NCBI GenBank assembly: GCA_027487515.1
Contig: JAIYDL010000021.1
Span: 92,726-156,725, forward strand
Direction of reading: 5' to 3'
Source of the DNA: Pseudomonadota bacterium
Lineage (GTDB): Bacteria > Bdellovibrionota > Bacteriovoracia > Bacteriovoracales > Bacteriovoracaceae
DNA: 64,000 bases
Positions 1-9,789 of this stretch are shown piece by piece. The stretch's first letter is position 1, and each line of letters begins with the position of its first letter. Under the pieces are notes generated by a model, which saw only the letters and a program-made list of their open reading frames with translations, searched no databases and had not been told where the DNA came from. A program made the translations under genes and the position numbers.

Positions 1-296
1 TTCGCAGTTCCGTTACCGCCCCCCGCGAAGGAGAGGCCTTTGATGAGCTTCGTGTCCACCGGAATGTAGTGGAGCCCCGGTCGGTTGACCTCTCCCCAGA
101 TGTGGACGGGCATGAGGGTTTTATTCTTCGTCGTCGGAGAGTAGAAGACCGCCCCCGAACTCTTCCCGATGTCCCGGACCTCCGAGGGGAGGGCGAGATC
201 TTGGAGATCAATCTCCGTTGCTCGAACCGGGCCGTGGAAGAGGAAAGCAGTGACGAGAATCGCAGAGGAAATTTGGTTGGATAGAGTTGTTCGCAT
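1..296 (-). CDS. SLBB-domain polysaccharide export (Wza-like) protein, 3' end outside the window
   Basis: Reverse-strand frame from ATG at 296: MRTTLSNQISSAILVTAFLFHGPVRATEIDLQDLALPSEVRDIGKSSGAVFYSPTTKNKTLMPVHIWGEVNRPGLHYIPVDTKLIKGLSFAGGGNGTA; signal peptide plus 'GEVNRPGLHYIPVDTKLIKGLSFAGG' SLBB-like motif; runs off the left edge so absent from the ORF track. Confidence 0.75.
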   Translation of the reverse strand, partial: MRTTLSNQISSAILVTAFLFHGPVRATEIDLQDLALPSEVRDIGKSSGAVFYSPTTKNKTLMPVHIWGEVNRPGLHYIPVDTKLIKGLSFAGGGNGTA

Positions 297-351
297 GCTA
301 TGATCTTAGGAGATTTATGATTCAAAAACAACATCACTGGAATTCTTTAGT

Positions 352-1830
352 TTGACGAAAATGATCGGCCGTCCAGTTCTTTTTCTTAACTACGCCCTCG
401 TGGCCGGTATCTTCGGGCTCAATTTTTTGGGCCTCCCGCTTCTCAAATGGATCTATCCTCTGGCCGCGGTAAGCGCCCTCGTGGCCTTCCTTGGTTTGAA
501 CCTTCCCCACACACTTCCGCTCCTCCTCGCCTGGTCCTTCATCGAAGGGCAGTCCCGCGTCGTCTGGAACTACCACCCGGCGTTCCGGATCCTCTTCGAT
601 GTCATGGTCGGTGCCTGTATCCTGCGGACTCTCCTGAACCAAAAGCGGGTGGACATCCATCGGCTGTTACCACTGCCACTCCTGGGTCTCCTCCTGCTGC
701 ATTTCCTTTGGTACGCGGTCGAACTCTTTAACCCGAACTCCGTGAGCGTTTTTGCTCCGATCGCGGCGACGAAGATTTACGTCTTCCCGTTCGCCATGTT
801 TTGGATGTTCCGCATGAACCCGGAAGCCTTCGACCGCGAAGGCCTTCGGCGACTCTCGCTGGCCGCCACGGTCCTCTTAGGCCTCGAGGCCCTCCTCGCT
901 CTGTACCAGATCCAAACGGGAGACTCGCTCGTGCTGGGCATCTCCCCGTCCTACTTGAACGCCATGAAGACCGACGTCTTCGTCGGCGCAAACTTCAGGC
1001 CCTTCGGGACCATGTTCGCTCCCGGAGTCGTGGGCGTTTACCTCTTCCTCGCGACCGGACTGCTCTTTGTCCGTGAGAAGTTCACCCTCAAACATCTCCT
1101 CCTGCTCCTGCCACTCGTCGTCCTCATCGGCGGTACCATCCTGGGGTCACAAGTGCGATCGGCCCTGGTCAAGTTCGCGCTCCTCGCCGTGACCGGTGCC
1201 GCAGCGATCATTCTCTCAAGTACCGTGCCGAGGGCACGGAAGCTCTTCCTCGCCCTGGCGACCTCTCTCCTGTTCGTCGGCGTTCTCATCACCGGCGTCT
1301 ACTTCGCCAAGCAGAGCTCCGGCGTGGGTCTTGATAAAGGCCTTGAGCGCTGGCAGGCCATCGATAGCTTCGAAGCCTTCAAAGCACGGCGCGCGGGCCT
1401 CGGCATGGCACTCGTCATCGCCGACCTGCGGCTCCGAGAATTTCCCATAGGCCTCGGGCCTGGAGTGACCGGAGCGGCGAGTTCGGTGAGCCGTGATGCC
1501 CTTGACCGGGACCCCATCTATGGCCGTGAAACCTTCTGGGGTTACGACAACCTCTTCCTGAGCCTCATCGTCGAATTCGGATACGGCGCCATTTTCTACG
1601 CCTGCTTGGTCCTCGGGATCCCGCTCCTCTTGTTGCATCGAACGGTGCACCTCTTCCGTGGCAAGCATCGCTTCGCCGCCCGCGTGAGCTTCGTTGCATT
1701 TACTCAAATTTCGATTATTCTATTGGGCAACTGGGGAGCGATAGGCCTACCGTACAACCCCGAGTCCTTTTTTTTCTGGCTCTGGGCCGCGGCCGGACTT
1801 AGCGTGAGTGCCACTGATGTTTCCACCTGA
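352..1830 (+). CDS. Polytopic O-antigen ligase/polymerase-like (Wzy/WaaL-type) membrane protein
   Basis: 492 aa, multiple TM segments, large loop before the last TM helices; EPS gene context; TTG start or ATG at 361. Confidence 0.65.
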   Translation: MTKMIGRPVLFLNYALVAGIFGLNFLGLPLLKWIYPLAAVSALVAFLGLNLPHTLPLLLAWSFIEGQSRVVWNYHPAFRILFDVMVGACILRTLLNQKRVDIHRLLPLPLLGLLLLHFLWYAVELFNPNSVSVFAPIAATKIYVFPFAMFWMFRMNPEAFDREGLRRLSLAATVLLGLEALLALYQIQTGDSLVLGISPSYLNAMKTDVFVGANFRPFGTMFAPGVVGVYLFLATGLLFVREKFTLKHLLLLLPLVVLIGGTILGSQVRSALVKFALLAVTGAAAIILSSTVPRARKLFLALATSLLFVGVLITGVYFAKQSSGVGLDKGLERWQAIDSFEAFKARRAGLGMALVIADLRLREFPIGLGPGVTGAASSVSRDALDRDPIYGRETFWGYDNLFLSLIVEFGYGAIFYACLVLGIPLLLLHRTVHLFRGKHRFAARVSFVAFTQISIILLGNWGAIGLPYNPESFFFWLWAAAGLSVSATDVST

Positions 1831-2122
1831 AGTGCAACAGATCATCTCCAACTATCTGGTGTTCGGATTCCTTCCGCTGGATAAGCTCCTCCACTTCCTG
1901 GTGGGCGCGATCCTCGCCGCTGGGCTCCGGCTCTCGGGGCGAACGTTCCGGACAACTTTCATCCTCATCGGCGTCATCGCCGTCGTAAAAGAGGTCATCG
2001 ATTCCTTCACCCTAAACAGTGTCCTCGAAGAACACTGCCTGGACATCATCGTGACTCTCATCTACCCGACGGTCATGTACGGAATCCACCGCCTGAAAGT
2101 GCTCGCGGCTCACTCGAACTGA
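1817..2122 (+). CDS. Small VanZ-like membrane protein
   Basis: ~101 aa; 'DKLLHFLVGAILAAGL' motif; overlaps the end of the upstream polymerase-like gene. Confidence 0.5.
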   Translation: MFPPEVQQIISNYLVFGFLPLDKLLHFLVGAILAAGLRLSGRTFRTTFILIGVIAVVKEVIDSFTLNSVLEEHCLDIIVTLIYPTVMYGIHRLKVLAAHSN

Positions 2123-3597
2123 GGGGCGTGACCGACGATGGGGAGTTCGTCGAGGCACCGCTCGACCTCGAGTTCGTCGAAGATACGATCATCGAAGAGG
2201 TAGAACACGATGTAGCTGATGAAGAGAAGGAACGCGACGAACATGAACGAGAACAACCCGATCCAGGCCAGGGAGTTGCGCTTAAACGACTGGACCTCCG
2301 GACCGTAGGGCTCGAAGAGCACATCGGAGGAAATCGAAGACTGCTTGAAGCGCAGGGCGACCAGCTTGGACTCGATGAGCTTCAGGTACTCGAGGTCCGG
2401 CTTGAGCGCGATGAGCTCGTTCTCCAGCGCCCCTTTCCGAGAATACAGGCTGTCGAGCTCGGCCTTCGCCTGCTCGTACTGAACCCGGAACTTCCGGACC
2501 TTCGCCCCCGTGACTCGGTAGTCGAACTCCATGGCGCTTTTGTTCCCTTTCTGGATGTTGATGAACGAGTCGTCGAGGCTCACGTTCCGGCTCACCTTTC
2601 CCATCTTCGCGAGTTCCTCTTCGTTCACGACGAGCTCGCGCTGGAGCTTCGCGAGGATCAAGGAGTCGGTCGCCGTCCTAGAGGCCGGAGCAATCGACGC
2701 CAGCGCCGCGATGTTCTGCCGGAGCTCTTCGATGCGCTTGTTGACTTTCACGTAGCTCTCGTAGATGAGCTTCTGAGAACCCTCGATGCTTGTCTGGGAC
2801 GTGATGTCACTTTCCTTCAGCCGAACCCACTGGGAGTACGCCTGGCTATCTCCTTGCGAAAGTCGGTTCGAAATGCTGAGGATCTTGTTCTTCTGCTGGG
2901 TGATGAGGGCCTCGAGGAATTCCGCCGAGGCGAGCTTATCGAAGCCACCCTTCCCCTGGAGTTCCCGGCGGCTCTTCGCCGCGAGTTCTCGGAGCTGGGT
3001 CAGCTGTTTTTCAGTTTGCTCGGTGGCGATGGCGATCCGCTGCTCGTTGATGACGACCTCGAAGGCCTGGAGGATCTGGAGCGTGGTTTGCTTGGAGCGC
3101 GTTGTGATCTTGAGCGTGAACCGCTCCGTCGCGGCGTCGGCGGTCAAGGAGAACAGATTCGGCAGGAGACCCCGCAGCCGTTCCGTACGGCAGGAATCAT
3201 CCCCGCAGCGCTCGAGCTCCCGGGTCCGGCCCGTGATCCCCATGGTTGGGTGGTCGAAGTCGAGGGCCTCGAAGTTCTTCTCCTGCACGAGCTTCGCCGC
3301 AAGTTTCCCGAGGAACTCGTAGGAACTCACGAGGGCCACCGTCTCGTTCATCGTGTTCCGCGGCGTCGACAGCTCCGCGAGGAGCTTCGACTCCCGCTGC
3401 ACCGATTCGTCTCGCACGACCTTGAAGTAAACTTCTTTCTGAAACACCAGAGGCTGCGCGAAGTGCACGTACGGGATGAGTCCGAGGAGGAGGGCCCCGC
3501 CGGCAACGGTCAGTGCGCGGTACCGGAGCATGAGTTTCGCCACGAGGACGAAGTCGATCACCGTGACACTGTGGAGGAGGTAGTTTAGCTTTTTCAT
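2110..3597 (-). CDS. Wzz/GumC-type chain-length determinant-like protein
   Basis: TM helix at each end, long coiled-coil middle, EPS context. Confidence 0.7.
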   Translation of the reverse strand: MKKLNYLLHSVTVIDFVLVAKLMLRYRALTVAGGALLLGLIPYVHFAQPLVFQKEVYFKVVRDESVQRESKLLAELSTPRNTMNETVALVSSYEFLGKLAAKLVQEKNFEALDFDHPTMGITGRTRELERCGDDSCRTERLRGLLPNLFSLTADAATERFTLKITTRSKQTTLQILQAFEVVINEQRIAIATEQTEKQLTQLRELAAKSRRELQGKGGFDKLASAEFLEALITQQKNKILSISNRLSQGDSQAYSQWVRLKESDITSQTSIEGSQKLIYESYVKVNKRIEELRQNIAALASIAPASRTATDSLILAKLQRELVVNEEELAKMGKVSRNVSLDDSFINIQKGNKSAMEFDYRVTGAKVRKFRVQYEQAKAELDSLYSRKGALENELIALKPDLEYLKLIESKLVALRFKQSSISSDVLFEPYGPEVQSFKRNSLAWIGLFSFMFVAFLLFISYIVFYLFDDRIFDELEVERCLDELPIVGHAPQFE

Positions 3598-4259
3598 TCG
3601 TTCACCTTCAGAACTTCTCGGAACCGAATCCCGCTCACGTTGATGCCGAAGCCGTCGAAGTGCCGACGGAGCTCGCGCTGATCAGAGCTCTTCGCGGCGG
3701 CATTGGCCACGATGATCGTGATCGAATCGAAGTAGTTCGCGAACCGGCCCATGCACTTTGAAACTTCAGCGGAATTGTTCAGGCACGGAGGATCCCAGAG
3801 AACCAGGTCGTAGTCCTCGAAAAAACTCTGGGAGGCTTCGTCGCCCGTGAGCTCCGGCAGACTAATGAAATCGAAGTGGTGGTAGAACCGGTTGTGGGCC
3901 GGCCGAGAGCCCGCTCGCTCGTGCTTGGCGCTGGCATCCACGAGCGTCTTGAACGGACCTCGGTCGAGGTTGTCCGACACGATGAGGGTGCGGATCCGGA
4001 AGAGGTGGTCGAAGTAGCTCGCGACCGCGAGGACGGCCCTTTGCTGGGTACTCTTGTAATTGGTGGAGGCGAAGACGAAGTGCTGGGCACCGCGGTTAAA
4101 GTCCTCGAGGCAGGTGGCACCGATGGCGACCATGTCGTGAGGATTTTCGATGCGGTAGAACGACGACGGGGCCCCCTGGGGGTCAACGATCTCGGGGCGC
4201 TTGCGTGTGAGGCGGGATTTCCGACGCTCGTGCTTCAGATCCAGAGACAGTTCGCTCAT
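3594..4259 (-). CDS. CpsD/CapB-like ATPase-fold protein with degenerate Walker A
   Basis: Fold landmarks 'HFVFASTNYKSTQQRAVLAVASYFDHLFRIRTLIVSDNL' and 'YDLVLWDPPCLNNSAEVSKCMGRFANYFDSITIIV'; no GEGKS/T P-loop; 4-bp overlaps with both neighbours. Confidence 0.55.
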   Translation of the reverse strand: MSELSLDLKHERRKSRLTRKRPEIVDPQGAPSSFYRIENPHDMVAIGATCLEDFNRGAQHFVFASTNYKSTQQRAVLAVASYFDHLFRIRTLIVSDNLDRGPFKTLVDASAKHERAGSRPAHNRFYHHFDFISLPELTGDEASQSFFEDYDLVLWDPPCLNNSAEVSKCMGRFANYFDSITIIVANAAAKSSDQRELRRHFDGFGINVSGIRFREVLKVNE

Positions 4260-5617
4260 GAGTAAACTCCCTCTAACCGCCGGTCGATGACGGTGCCCTT
4301 GATCGGTATCTTGTAGCTCGCGAAGTAATCCTTCATCTCTTGGATCTCCGAGAAGCGACTCTCTCGAAGGCTAATGCTCAAGGTGACGTGGTCCAGGGCC
4401 TGTAAGAACGGAAGGTACACGTTGTACTGATCCTTCCGCTCCTTCTCCGGCGGAAGATCGACGAGCACGAGGTCGTAGTCCTCCATGATGGACTTGATCA
4501 TCGCTGGCACTCTCTTCCCGGAGTCGACTTTGTGGTCTTCGATCAGGCGATGGAGTTCGAGGTAGTGGACCCCGTACGCATCGGTGACTTCGCTCCGGAG
4601 ATCGACCCGTGCGAGGGACGGTGCTGCCAGCGATCGACCCTGCGTTTTAAACGGAGCAAAGAAGGTCCCCTCCATCTTGTCGGTGACCACGAGGATCTTG
4701 AGATCGTCGAAGTACTTAATGAACGAGGCAACGCCGAGGATCGAGCGTTTCTGAGCGTCGCCAGAATTGACGTGACCGAACCCGAAGCTGCGCTTCCCGG
4801 CCTTGAAGTCTCGGTAGAACGAGTCTCCGAGCTTGTAGAGGCGCCGGTCATCGAGGGCCCGGAAGAAGAAGCTTCGCTCAGTGTCGCTCGGAGCGAAGAA
4901 CTGCTTCCGAGCTCCGCTCTGCGGTCCGACGTCCGGTAAGGGCACGAAGAGATGATTGAAGACGCGCTGAAGGAAACTTCGTTTGACCGGGGTTTCTTCG
5001 GCAGTCTTCGCGGCGAGCTGGATCGCCCGAGACGGTGCTTTGACTTTCCGGAGCTTCGGGCCGACGAGAGGCTCTTCGGAGCGGAGGAAATCTTCAAGGT
5101 CCTGCGGAGAGATGTCATTCGCGGAAGCACCCGGGGATGGATCCGACGCCGGAGTCGGTTTTGCGGTCAAACGAACTCCGTCCTCGGCCGCGCGATGACG
5201 AGTCTCAGGAAGTGATCTCTCTTCCACGGTGGCTTCGGTTCGCGGAGTGGGTCTGAGCTTCGCCGGATCCGCTGAGAATGAAGGTGCGGGATCAACCTGA
5301 GCTTCAGCTTCTGAAACCGGAGGCAGCGAGGTCTCTTGGGTCTCGACCTCTGCGAGTGCTCGAAGAACCTCGGAGGGAAGAACTTCTTCGATGACGTTGG
5401 GGATTTCGGCAAGGATTTCATCGAAATCTGCAGAATGCATCGCCAGGACTTCGGTGTCCGTCACTTCGGGTGCAAGGGTAAGATTGGGCTTCGGAGCGCC
5501 GACCTTGGAATCCGCCTTCAGGCCGGGGTAGGAAGTGTAGACGAGGAAACCTCCGAGGAGGGGAACCTCGGAAATCTTCTTTTGAGCTAATTGCTGAACG
5601 CTGTGTAATCCACTCAT
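4256..5617 (-). CDS. CpsD/CapB-like ATPase-fold protein with degenerate Walker A and long low-complexity N-terminus
   Basis: 'FGFGHVNSGDAQKRSILGVASFIKYFDDLKILVVTDKMEG' and 'YDLVLVDLPP'; same layout as 3594..4259. Confidence 0.55.
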   Translation of the reverse strand: MSGLHSVQQLAQKKISEVPLLGGFLVYTSYPGLKADSKVGAPKPNLTLAPEVTDTEVLAMHSADFDEILAEIPNVIEEVLPSEVLRALAEVETQETSLPPVSEAEAQVDPAPSFSADPAKLRPTPRTEATVEERSLPETRHRAAEDGVRLTAKPTPASDPSPGASANDISPQDLEDFLRSEEPLVGPKLRKVKAPSRAIQLAAKTAEETPVKRSFLQRVFNHLFVPLPDVGPQSGARKQFFAPSDTERSFFFRALDDRRLYKLGDSFYRDFKAGKRSFGFGHVNSGDAQKRSILGVASFIKYFDDLKILVVTDKMEGTFFAPFKTQGRSLAAPSLARVDLRSEVTDAYGVHYLELHRLIEDHKVDSGKRVPAMIKSIMEDYDLVLVDLPPEKERKDQYNVYLPFLQALDHVTLSISLRESRFSEIQEMKDYFASYKIPIKGTVIDRRLEGVYS

Positions 5618-5668
5618 TGTTAATATATTAACAATGAATTTAAATCTGCCTATAGGGGCAAATTCTTC

Positions 5669-6811
5669 TCAACTAAAGAGTCTCTGAGTCTCCTGAGACA
5701 CTTCAGCTTCTAGCTGATCGGCAAATTGTGCAGCTCGTTCGACGAGCGATCGTCGAAGATCTTCGTCGGACACGAGGAGTTGGATTTTCAGGAACAGTTC
5801 GCTCGCGTGGTGCGGGAGATAGGTCAGTCCCGTAGCACCGGGGATCACAAGTTCCGCTGCTCCTCCGAGCGCCGTGCTGATGACCGGAACGCCGCTCTTC
5901 ATCGCTTCCACCAGGACTCGCCCGAAGGGCTCCGGGGAAATGGATGAATGGATCAGAAGATCGATGCGCTGAAAGATCTCCCGGGGATTCAGCCCGCTCT
6001 CGATTTTGACGAAGTCGAGTTTGAATTCCGTGATCCAGCGTCGCAGCTCGGTTTCGTAAGAGCGGTGCTCGCCATCCGTCAGGTAGAGAGAAGAACCGTA
6101 GAACACGACCTCTTCGACGCCGAGGAGCTTGAGCTCGGACCGGTAAAGTGCCAGCACCTGAAGCACCTCATGGAGTCCCTTCCAGGGAGCGATCATCGCA
6201 ACCACCCCGATCCGATGGATCTTCCCTCCCTGCCGTCGAGGGAGCTCCCCCGGGAGGTTGTAGATGGTTTTTATGCGATCACGCTCGAAGAACGGGGCCA
6301 GGGCCGATTTCACGGCCTTCGAATTCGCGATCAGCGTGAAGTCACGACGACTCTCATGGGAACGCCAAAAAATTCGTTGGATCAGACCAAAGAACCGGGC
6401 CGAGGGGAAATCACGGAAATGCCAAAAGATCGGTCTGCGGTCACCGAAGACCCGCAGGAGAAGCGGGACCAGCGCCGCCTTATTCCCGTTCACGTAGAAC
6501 GCATCGAAGTGGTGAAACTGCCGCCGCAGGTGCCAGATCCAAAGCGGTGCTGCGAGAAGGGCCAGGAGCAGAGGCCCCGGATTCAATCCCCCACTCCGAG
6601 AAATCTTGTAGAGCCCCAGCGGGTAAAAGAAACTTTCCCCCGGGGCCCCGAGACGCTTGGTTAAGAACGCACACAGCTCTTCCTTCTTCGAGGGGAGCTC
6701 CGGATAGAAGATCGTCAATTCGTGATGCTCCCGCTGGAGGCGCAGCTGCTCGATCACACTCCGCTCTGCGCCCCCGAGCTGATTGGTGTTGAGCAGGACG
6801 GCCAGTTTCAC
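5669..6811 (-). CDS. Glycosyltransferase family 4
   Basis: 'NQLGGAERSVIEQ' N-terminus; 'SPEPFGRVLVEAMKSGVPVISTALGGAAELV' C-terminal GT4 motif. Confidence 0.85.
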   Translation of the reverse strand: MKLAVLLNTNQLGGAERSVIEQLRLQREHHELTIFYPELPSKKEELCAFLTKRLGAPGESFFYPLGLYKISRSGGLNPGPLLLALLAAPLWIWHLRRQFHHFDAFYVNGNKAALVPLLLRVFGDRRPIFWHFRDFPSARFFGLIQRIFWRSHESRRDFTLIANSKAVKSALAPFFERDRIKTIYNLPGELPRRQGGKIHRIGVVAMIAPWKGLHEVLQVLALYRSELKLLGVEEVVFYGSSLYLTDGEHRSYETELRRWITEFKLDFVKIESGLNPREIFQRIDLLIHSSISPEPFGRVLVEAMKSGVPVISTALGGAAELVIPGATGLTYLPHHASELFLKIQLLVSDEDLRRSLVERAAQFADQLEAEVSQETQRLFS

Positions 6812-7806
6812 AGGATCGCCTGGAAGAGGCGCTTCCAGTTGTCAAGGCCGTGGGACGTCACCGTGTGCTCGAAGCATCGAGTTGCGACGCGAGCGTAGGC
6901 CTCGTTTGAGAGCGCGCTCCAGAGGTGCCCGATGCTCCCTGCGGTGGTGTCTGGCATGACCCACCCAGTCTGCCCATGGTGCACAGACTCCGGAAGACCT
7001 CCGGTGTTAAGAACGATGCTTGGAGTTCCGAGGCAGCCGGCCTCTTGAACGATCTGCCCAAACCCCTCGAAGAAACCGCGGTGGGAATGATCCAGGGAGA
7101 GGAGAAGATTGAAGTGCGCGCTCTTCAGGAGCCGATCCCTCTCCGCGTTGTCCGGATTCACGTGGGAGTGGATCGTAATCGACGGTGAAGAAAACACCTT
7201 ATCCGTCACGGTGATGAGTTCGACCTTTCGGCCGGAGCGCCGCTGAATCTCTTCGCAGACATCGATCACTCCGCGAAAGTTCTTGTGGGGTACGTCCCGA
7301 GCGACGCAGATGAACCGGAGGGGGTCCTGCTGAAAGTCTTTCCGGCAAAGGACCTGGTGGGCGGTCTCCACGCACATGGGAACGACCATGTCCCGAGAGT
7401 AATCTGCGTGGAACCCCTGGCGCTGAAGAGTCCGAAGGGTAAACTCTGAGATGAAGATGTTCTTGTGCGCACTTTCGACTCTCCGGAGGCTGTGGCGCCG
7501 GAGCGCACGCTTCACGAGACGCTTCATGATGTTCGGTGAGTAGAATAAGATCTCCGCGCCATTGACGAAGTTAATCACCCGCGGATGCGCCGCCGGCATG
7601 TGCATGTGAAACCCAGAATGGATGTTCAAAACCTGCGCAAAGCTCTGGAGTTTTTTCGTCGGGAATGTTGCAATTTCCCGCACGGACTTCCAATGAAAAA
7701 GTTCGAACTCGACTCCCAGGGCCCGGAGAACTTTTTCTACGTTCAAGGTGTGTGTGGTAAGGCCGCCCCACTTCGGCGGATAGTCGGGAGTGGTCAGTAA
7801 GAGCAA
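6808..7806 (-). CDS. Glycosyltransferase family 4
   Basis: 'PPKWGGLTTHTLNVEKVL' N-terminus; 'EGFGQIVQEAGCLGTPSIVLNTGGLPESV' GT4 motif; ATGA overlap with next gene. Confidence 0.85.
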   Translation of the reverse strand: MLLLTTPDYPPKWGGLTTHTLNVEKVLRALGVEFELFHWKSVREIATFPTKKLQSFAQVLNIHSGFHMHMPAAHPRVINFVNGAEILFYSPNIMKRLVKRALRRHSLRRVESAHKNIFISEFTLRTLQRQGFHADYSRDMVVPMCVETAHQVLCRKDFQQDPLRFICVARDVPHKNFRGVIDVCEEIQRRSGRKVELITVTDKVFSSPSITIHSHVNPDNAERDRLLKSAHFNLLLSLDHSHRGFFEGFGQIVQEAGCLGTPSIVLNTGGLPESVHHGQTGWVMPDTTAGSIGHLWSALSNEAYARVATRCFEHTVTSHGLDNWKRLFQAIL

Positions 7807-7857
7807 GAGATCTCCTTATGGAAGCATTATTCCACAAGAATTAACCCCGTCAAGGAA

Positions 7858-9075
7858 CTATCGGCGGAACTGCTTGGCGCCCTTTTCGAGGAGAGATTTG
7901 AGTCGGCGCTGATAAAGGTCGTCCACGTCATCGGTGGTCACCTTCTTGAGAGCGCCGTCATGGTTCTCCTCCGCCCTGGCGGGAGCGATCGCCGCCACCT
8001 CAGGAATTTTGTCGACTGGAACGAGAGGAAGAACAGGGAGCGCCTCGCTCCTCGGTGTGAAGTCCTTCTTAGTCTCTCTCTCCTCTTCCTCAACCTTGCC
8101 TGGCTGCTTGTAGCCTTTGCCATCCAGGTACCAGGGAGTTTCGGAGGAGGGAGCTTGGGCCGTCGGTTGCGGAGCCGCTCCGACTTCTACGGGCCAGAGA
8201 CTGAGCACCGTCTTTCCGACGGGGGTCGCAGTCTGCGCAGGAGAATTGTGGTGAACGTAGATCGAGGGGCTCATCGTTCGGAATCGTGAGAACTGGACTT
8301 CTCCTCCGATGACGTAGCCCAGAGTCATCTCCTCCGAGCGAAACACCCAGACCCTTTCCTCGACGAGAAACACTGGTTTCTGTGAGCCCCAAAAAAACCA
8401 CGCTCCCCTCGGGGGAAGTTCCGCGGCCTCCGGTCTCGTCGAAGAGAGCTTCCACTGCCCTTTTAATCCGGCATCGATCCAGTCTGCGGCCTCCGCGGCG
8501 GGCCCCTTCAAGCGGACGCACCAACTGTTTTGCACTCTCTTCACGTCGCCCGCATCCCCGATGGTCCAGATGTCTTCGGGAAAAGAAATCCCGGGCTCCC
8601 AGATGACCTCGCCGTGAGAAGGCCCTTGCACCTCACGCGGGCCAGGGCCTAGAGAAGTTTCAAGGCCCCGGGCCAGGACCTGGGCCCTGAGAGACTTCAG
8701 CCAAAAGTCGAGCTTCGAGCGCAGGCCTTTCGGGGAAGAGCTGACTTCGATGAAATCCGTGATCCCGAGCTTGAGCATCGCTTTATCAAAGGCGCCTCCC
8801 ATCCGCGGCACAACAAGGAACTTCACACACTTTCCGCGCTTGGGATCCGCGATCACTCGATGGACCTCCGCAAGCTGGGCCAGGTCCTCTCGAGAGCTCA
8901 CGGAGACGATCACGAGACACGCTTCGAGACCTTCGAGATGGGCAATCGCATCCGCGGCCGTGGCAAGGCCCGTGCTCTGGTACACGGTTCCGAGTTCGAG
9001 TGCCGCCGAAAGAGCGCGGAACGGGACACTGAAAAAGAGGGATGCGATGGGGATGGCGAGGTCTTTATGTTCCAT
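7858..9075 (-). CDS. Hypothetical protein with receiver-like N-terminal region
   Basis: 405-aa ORF; alternating beta/alpha pattern near the N-terminus ('CLVIVSVSS...KFLVVPRMGG...LGITDFIEVSSSPKGLRSKLDFWLKSL'). Confidence 0.55.
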   Translation of the reverse strand: MEHKDLAIPIASLFFSVPFRALSAALELGTVYQSTGLATAADAIAHLEGLEACLVIVSVSSREDLAQLAEVHRVIADPKRGKCVKFLVVPRMGGAFDKAMLKLGITDFIEVSSSPKGLRSKLDFWLKSLRAQVLARGLETSLGPGPREVQGPSHGEVIWEPGISFPEDIWTIGDAGDVKRVQNSWCVRLKGPAAEAADWIDAGLKGQWKLSSTRPEAAELPPRGAWFFWGSQKPVFLVEERVWVFRSEEMTLGYVIGGEVQFSRFRTMSPSIYVHHNSPAQTATPVGKTVLSLWPVEVGAAPQPTAQAPSSETPWYLDGKGYKQPGKVEEEERETKKDFTPRSEALPVLPLVPVDKIPEVAAIAPARAEENHDGALKKVTTDDVDDLYQRRLKSLLEKGAKQFRR

Positions 9076-9190
9076 TGATGCCGTATCGGGAAAACGCCAT
9101 TTTTGGTTTACAAAAATCAGCGCTCTCCGAGGGAGAACTTCCCCGGAGCCGCCCGATCAAAGCAGTCATAAAAAAATCTTAAGCTGAGGT

Positions 9191-9742
9191 TTACAATTTT
9201 CTGATGTCGCACACGGAGGTGTGATCATTGACCAGTCCACAGGCCTGCATGAAGGCGTAGCAGATCGTCGTTCCGACGAAGCGAAACCCTCGCTTTTTGA
9301 GGTCTTTACTGAGCGCATCGGATTCGGCGGACCGAGTGGGAATATCTTTGAGCGTCTTCCGGTGATTCACAAGCGGCTTCCCACCGACGAACTGCCAAAC
9401 GTAGGCGTCGAAGCTGCCGAACTCTTTCTGCACGGCCAGGAACGCTCGGGCATTCGAAATGGTCGATTCTATTTTCAGCCGATGCCTTACGATGCCCTCG
9501 TTTTGCATGAGCCCTGTCACTTTGTTCGGGTCAAACTTTGCGACCTTCCGTGGATCAAAACTCGCGAACGCCTTCCGGTAATTCTCTCGCTTCTTAAGAA
9601 TCGTGGTCCAGGAAAGCCCGGCCTGGGCCCCCTCCAGGGTCAGGAACTCGAACAGAACGCGGTCGTCGTGCACCGGGCGTCCCCATTCGGTATCGTGGTA
9701 AACAGCATTGAGGGGGTCTTGAACCCATTCGCATCTTTTCAT
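9191..9742 (-). CDS. tag: DNA-3-methyladenine glycosylase I
   Basis: 'MKRCEWVQDPLNAVYHDTEWGRPVHDDRVLFEFLTLEGAQAGLSWTTILKKRENYRKAFASFDP' is diagnostic of the Tag family. Confidence 0.95.
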   Translation of the reverse strand: MKRCEWVQDPLNAVYHDTEWGRPVHDDRVLFEFLTLEGAQAGLSWTTILKKRENYRKAFASFDPRKVAKFDPNKVTGLMQNEGIVRHRLKIESTISNARAFLAVQKEFGSFDAYVWQFVGGKPLVNHRKTLKDIPTRSAESDALSKDLKKRGFRFVGTTICYAFMQACGLVNDHTSVCDIRKL

Positions 9743-9789
9743 AGGGTGGGATCGGAACCGGACGAGGGCCGGTTCCGAAGAAAGTGAGA

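Noticed and set aside
2128-3588. 486-aa plus-strand ORF
   Set aside because: Shadow of the Wzz-like gene on the opposite strand; composition (Glu/Arg/Leu/Asp-rich) typical of antisense frames in GC-rich coding DNA.
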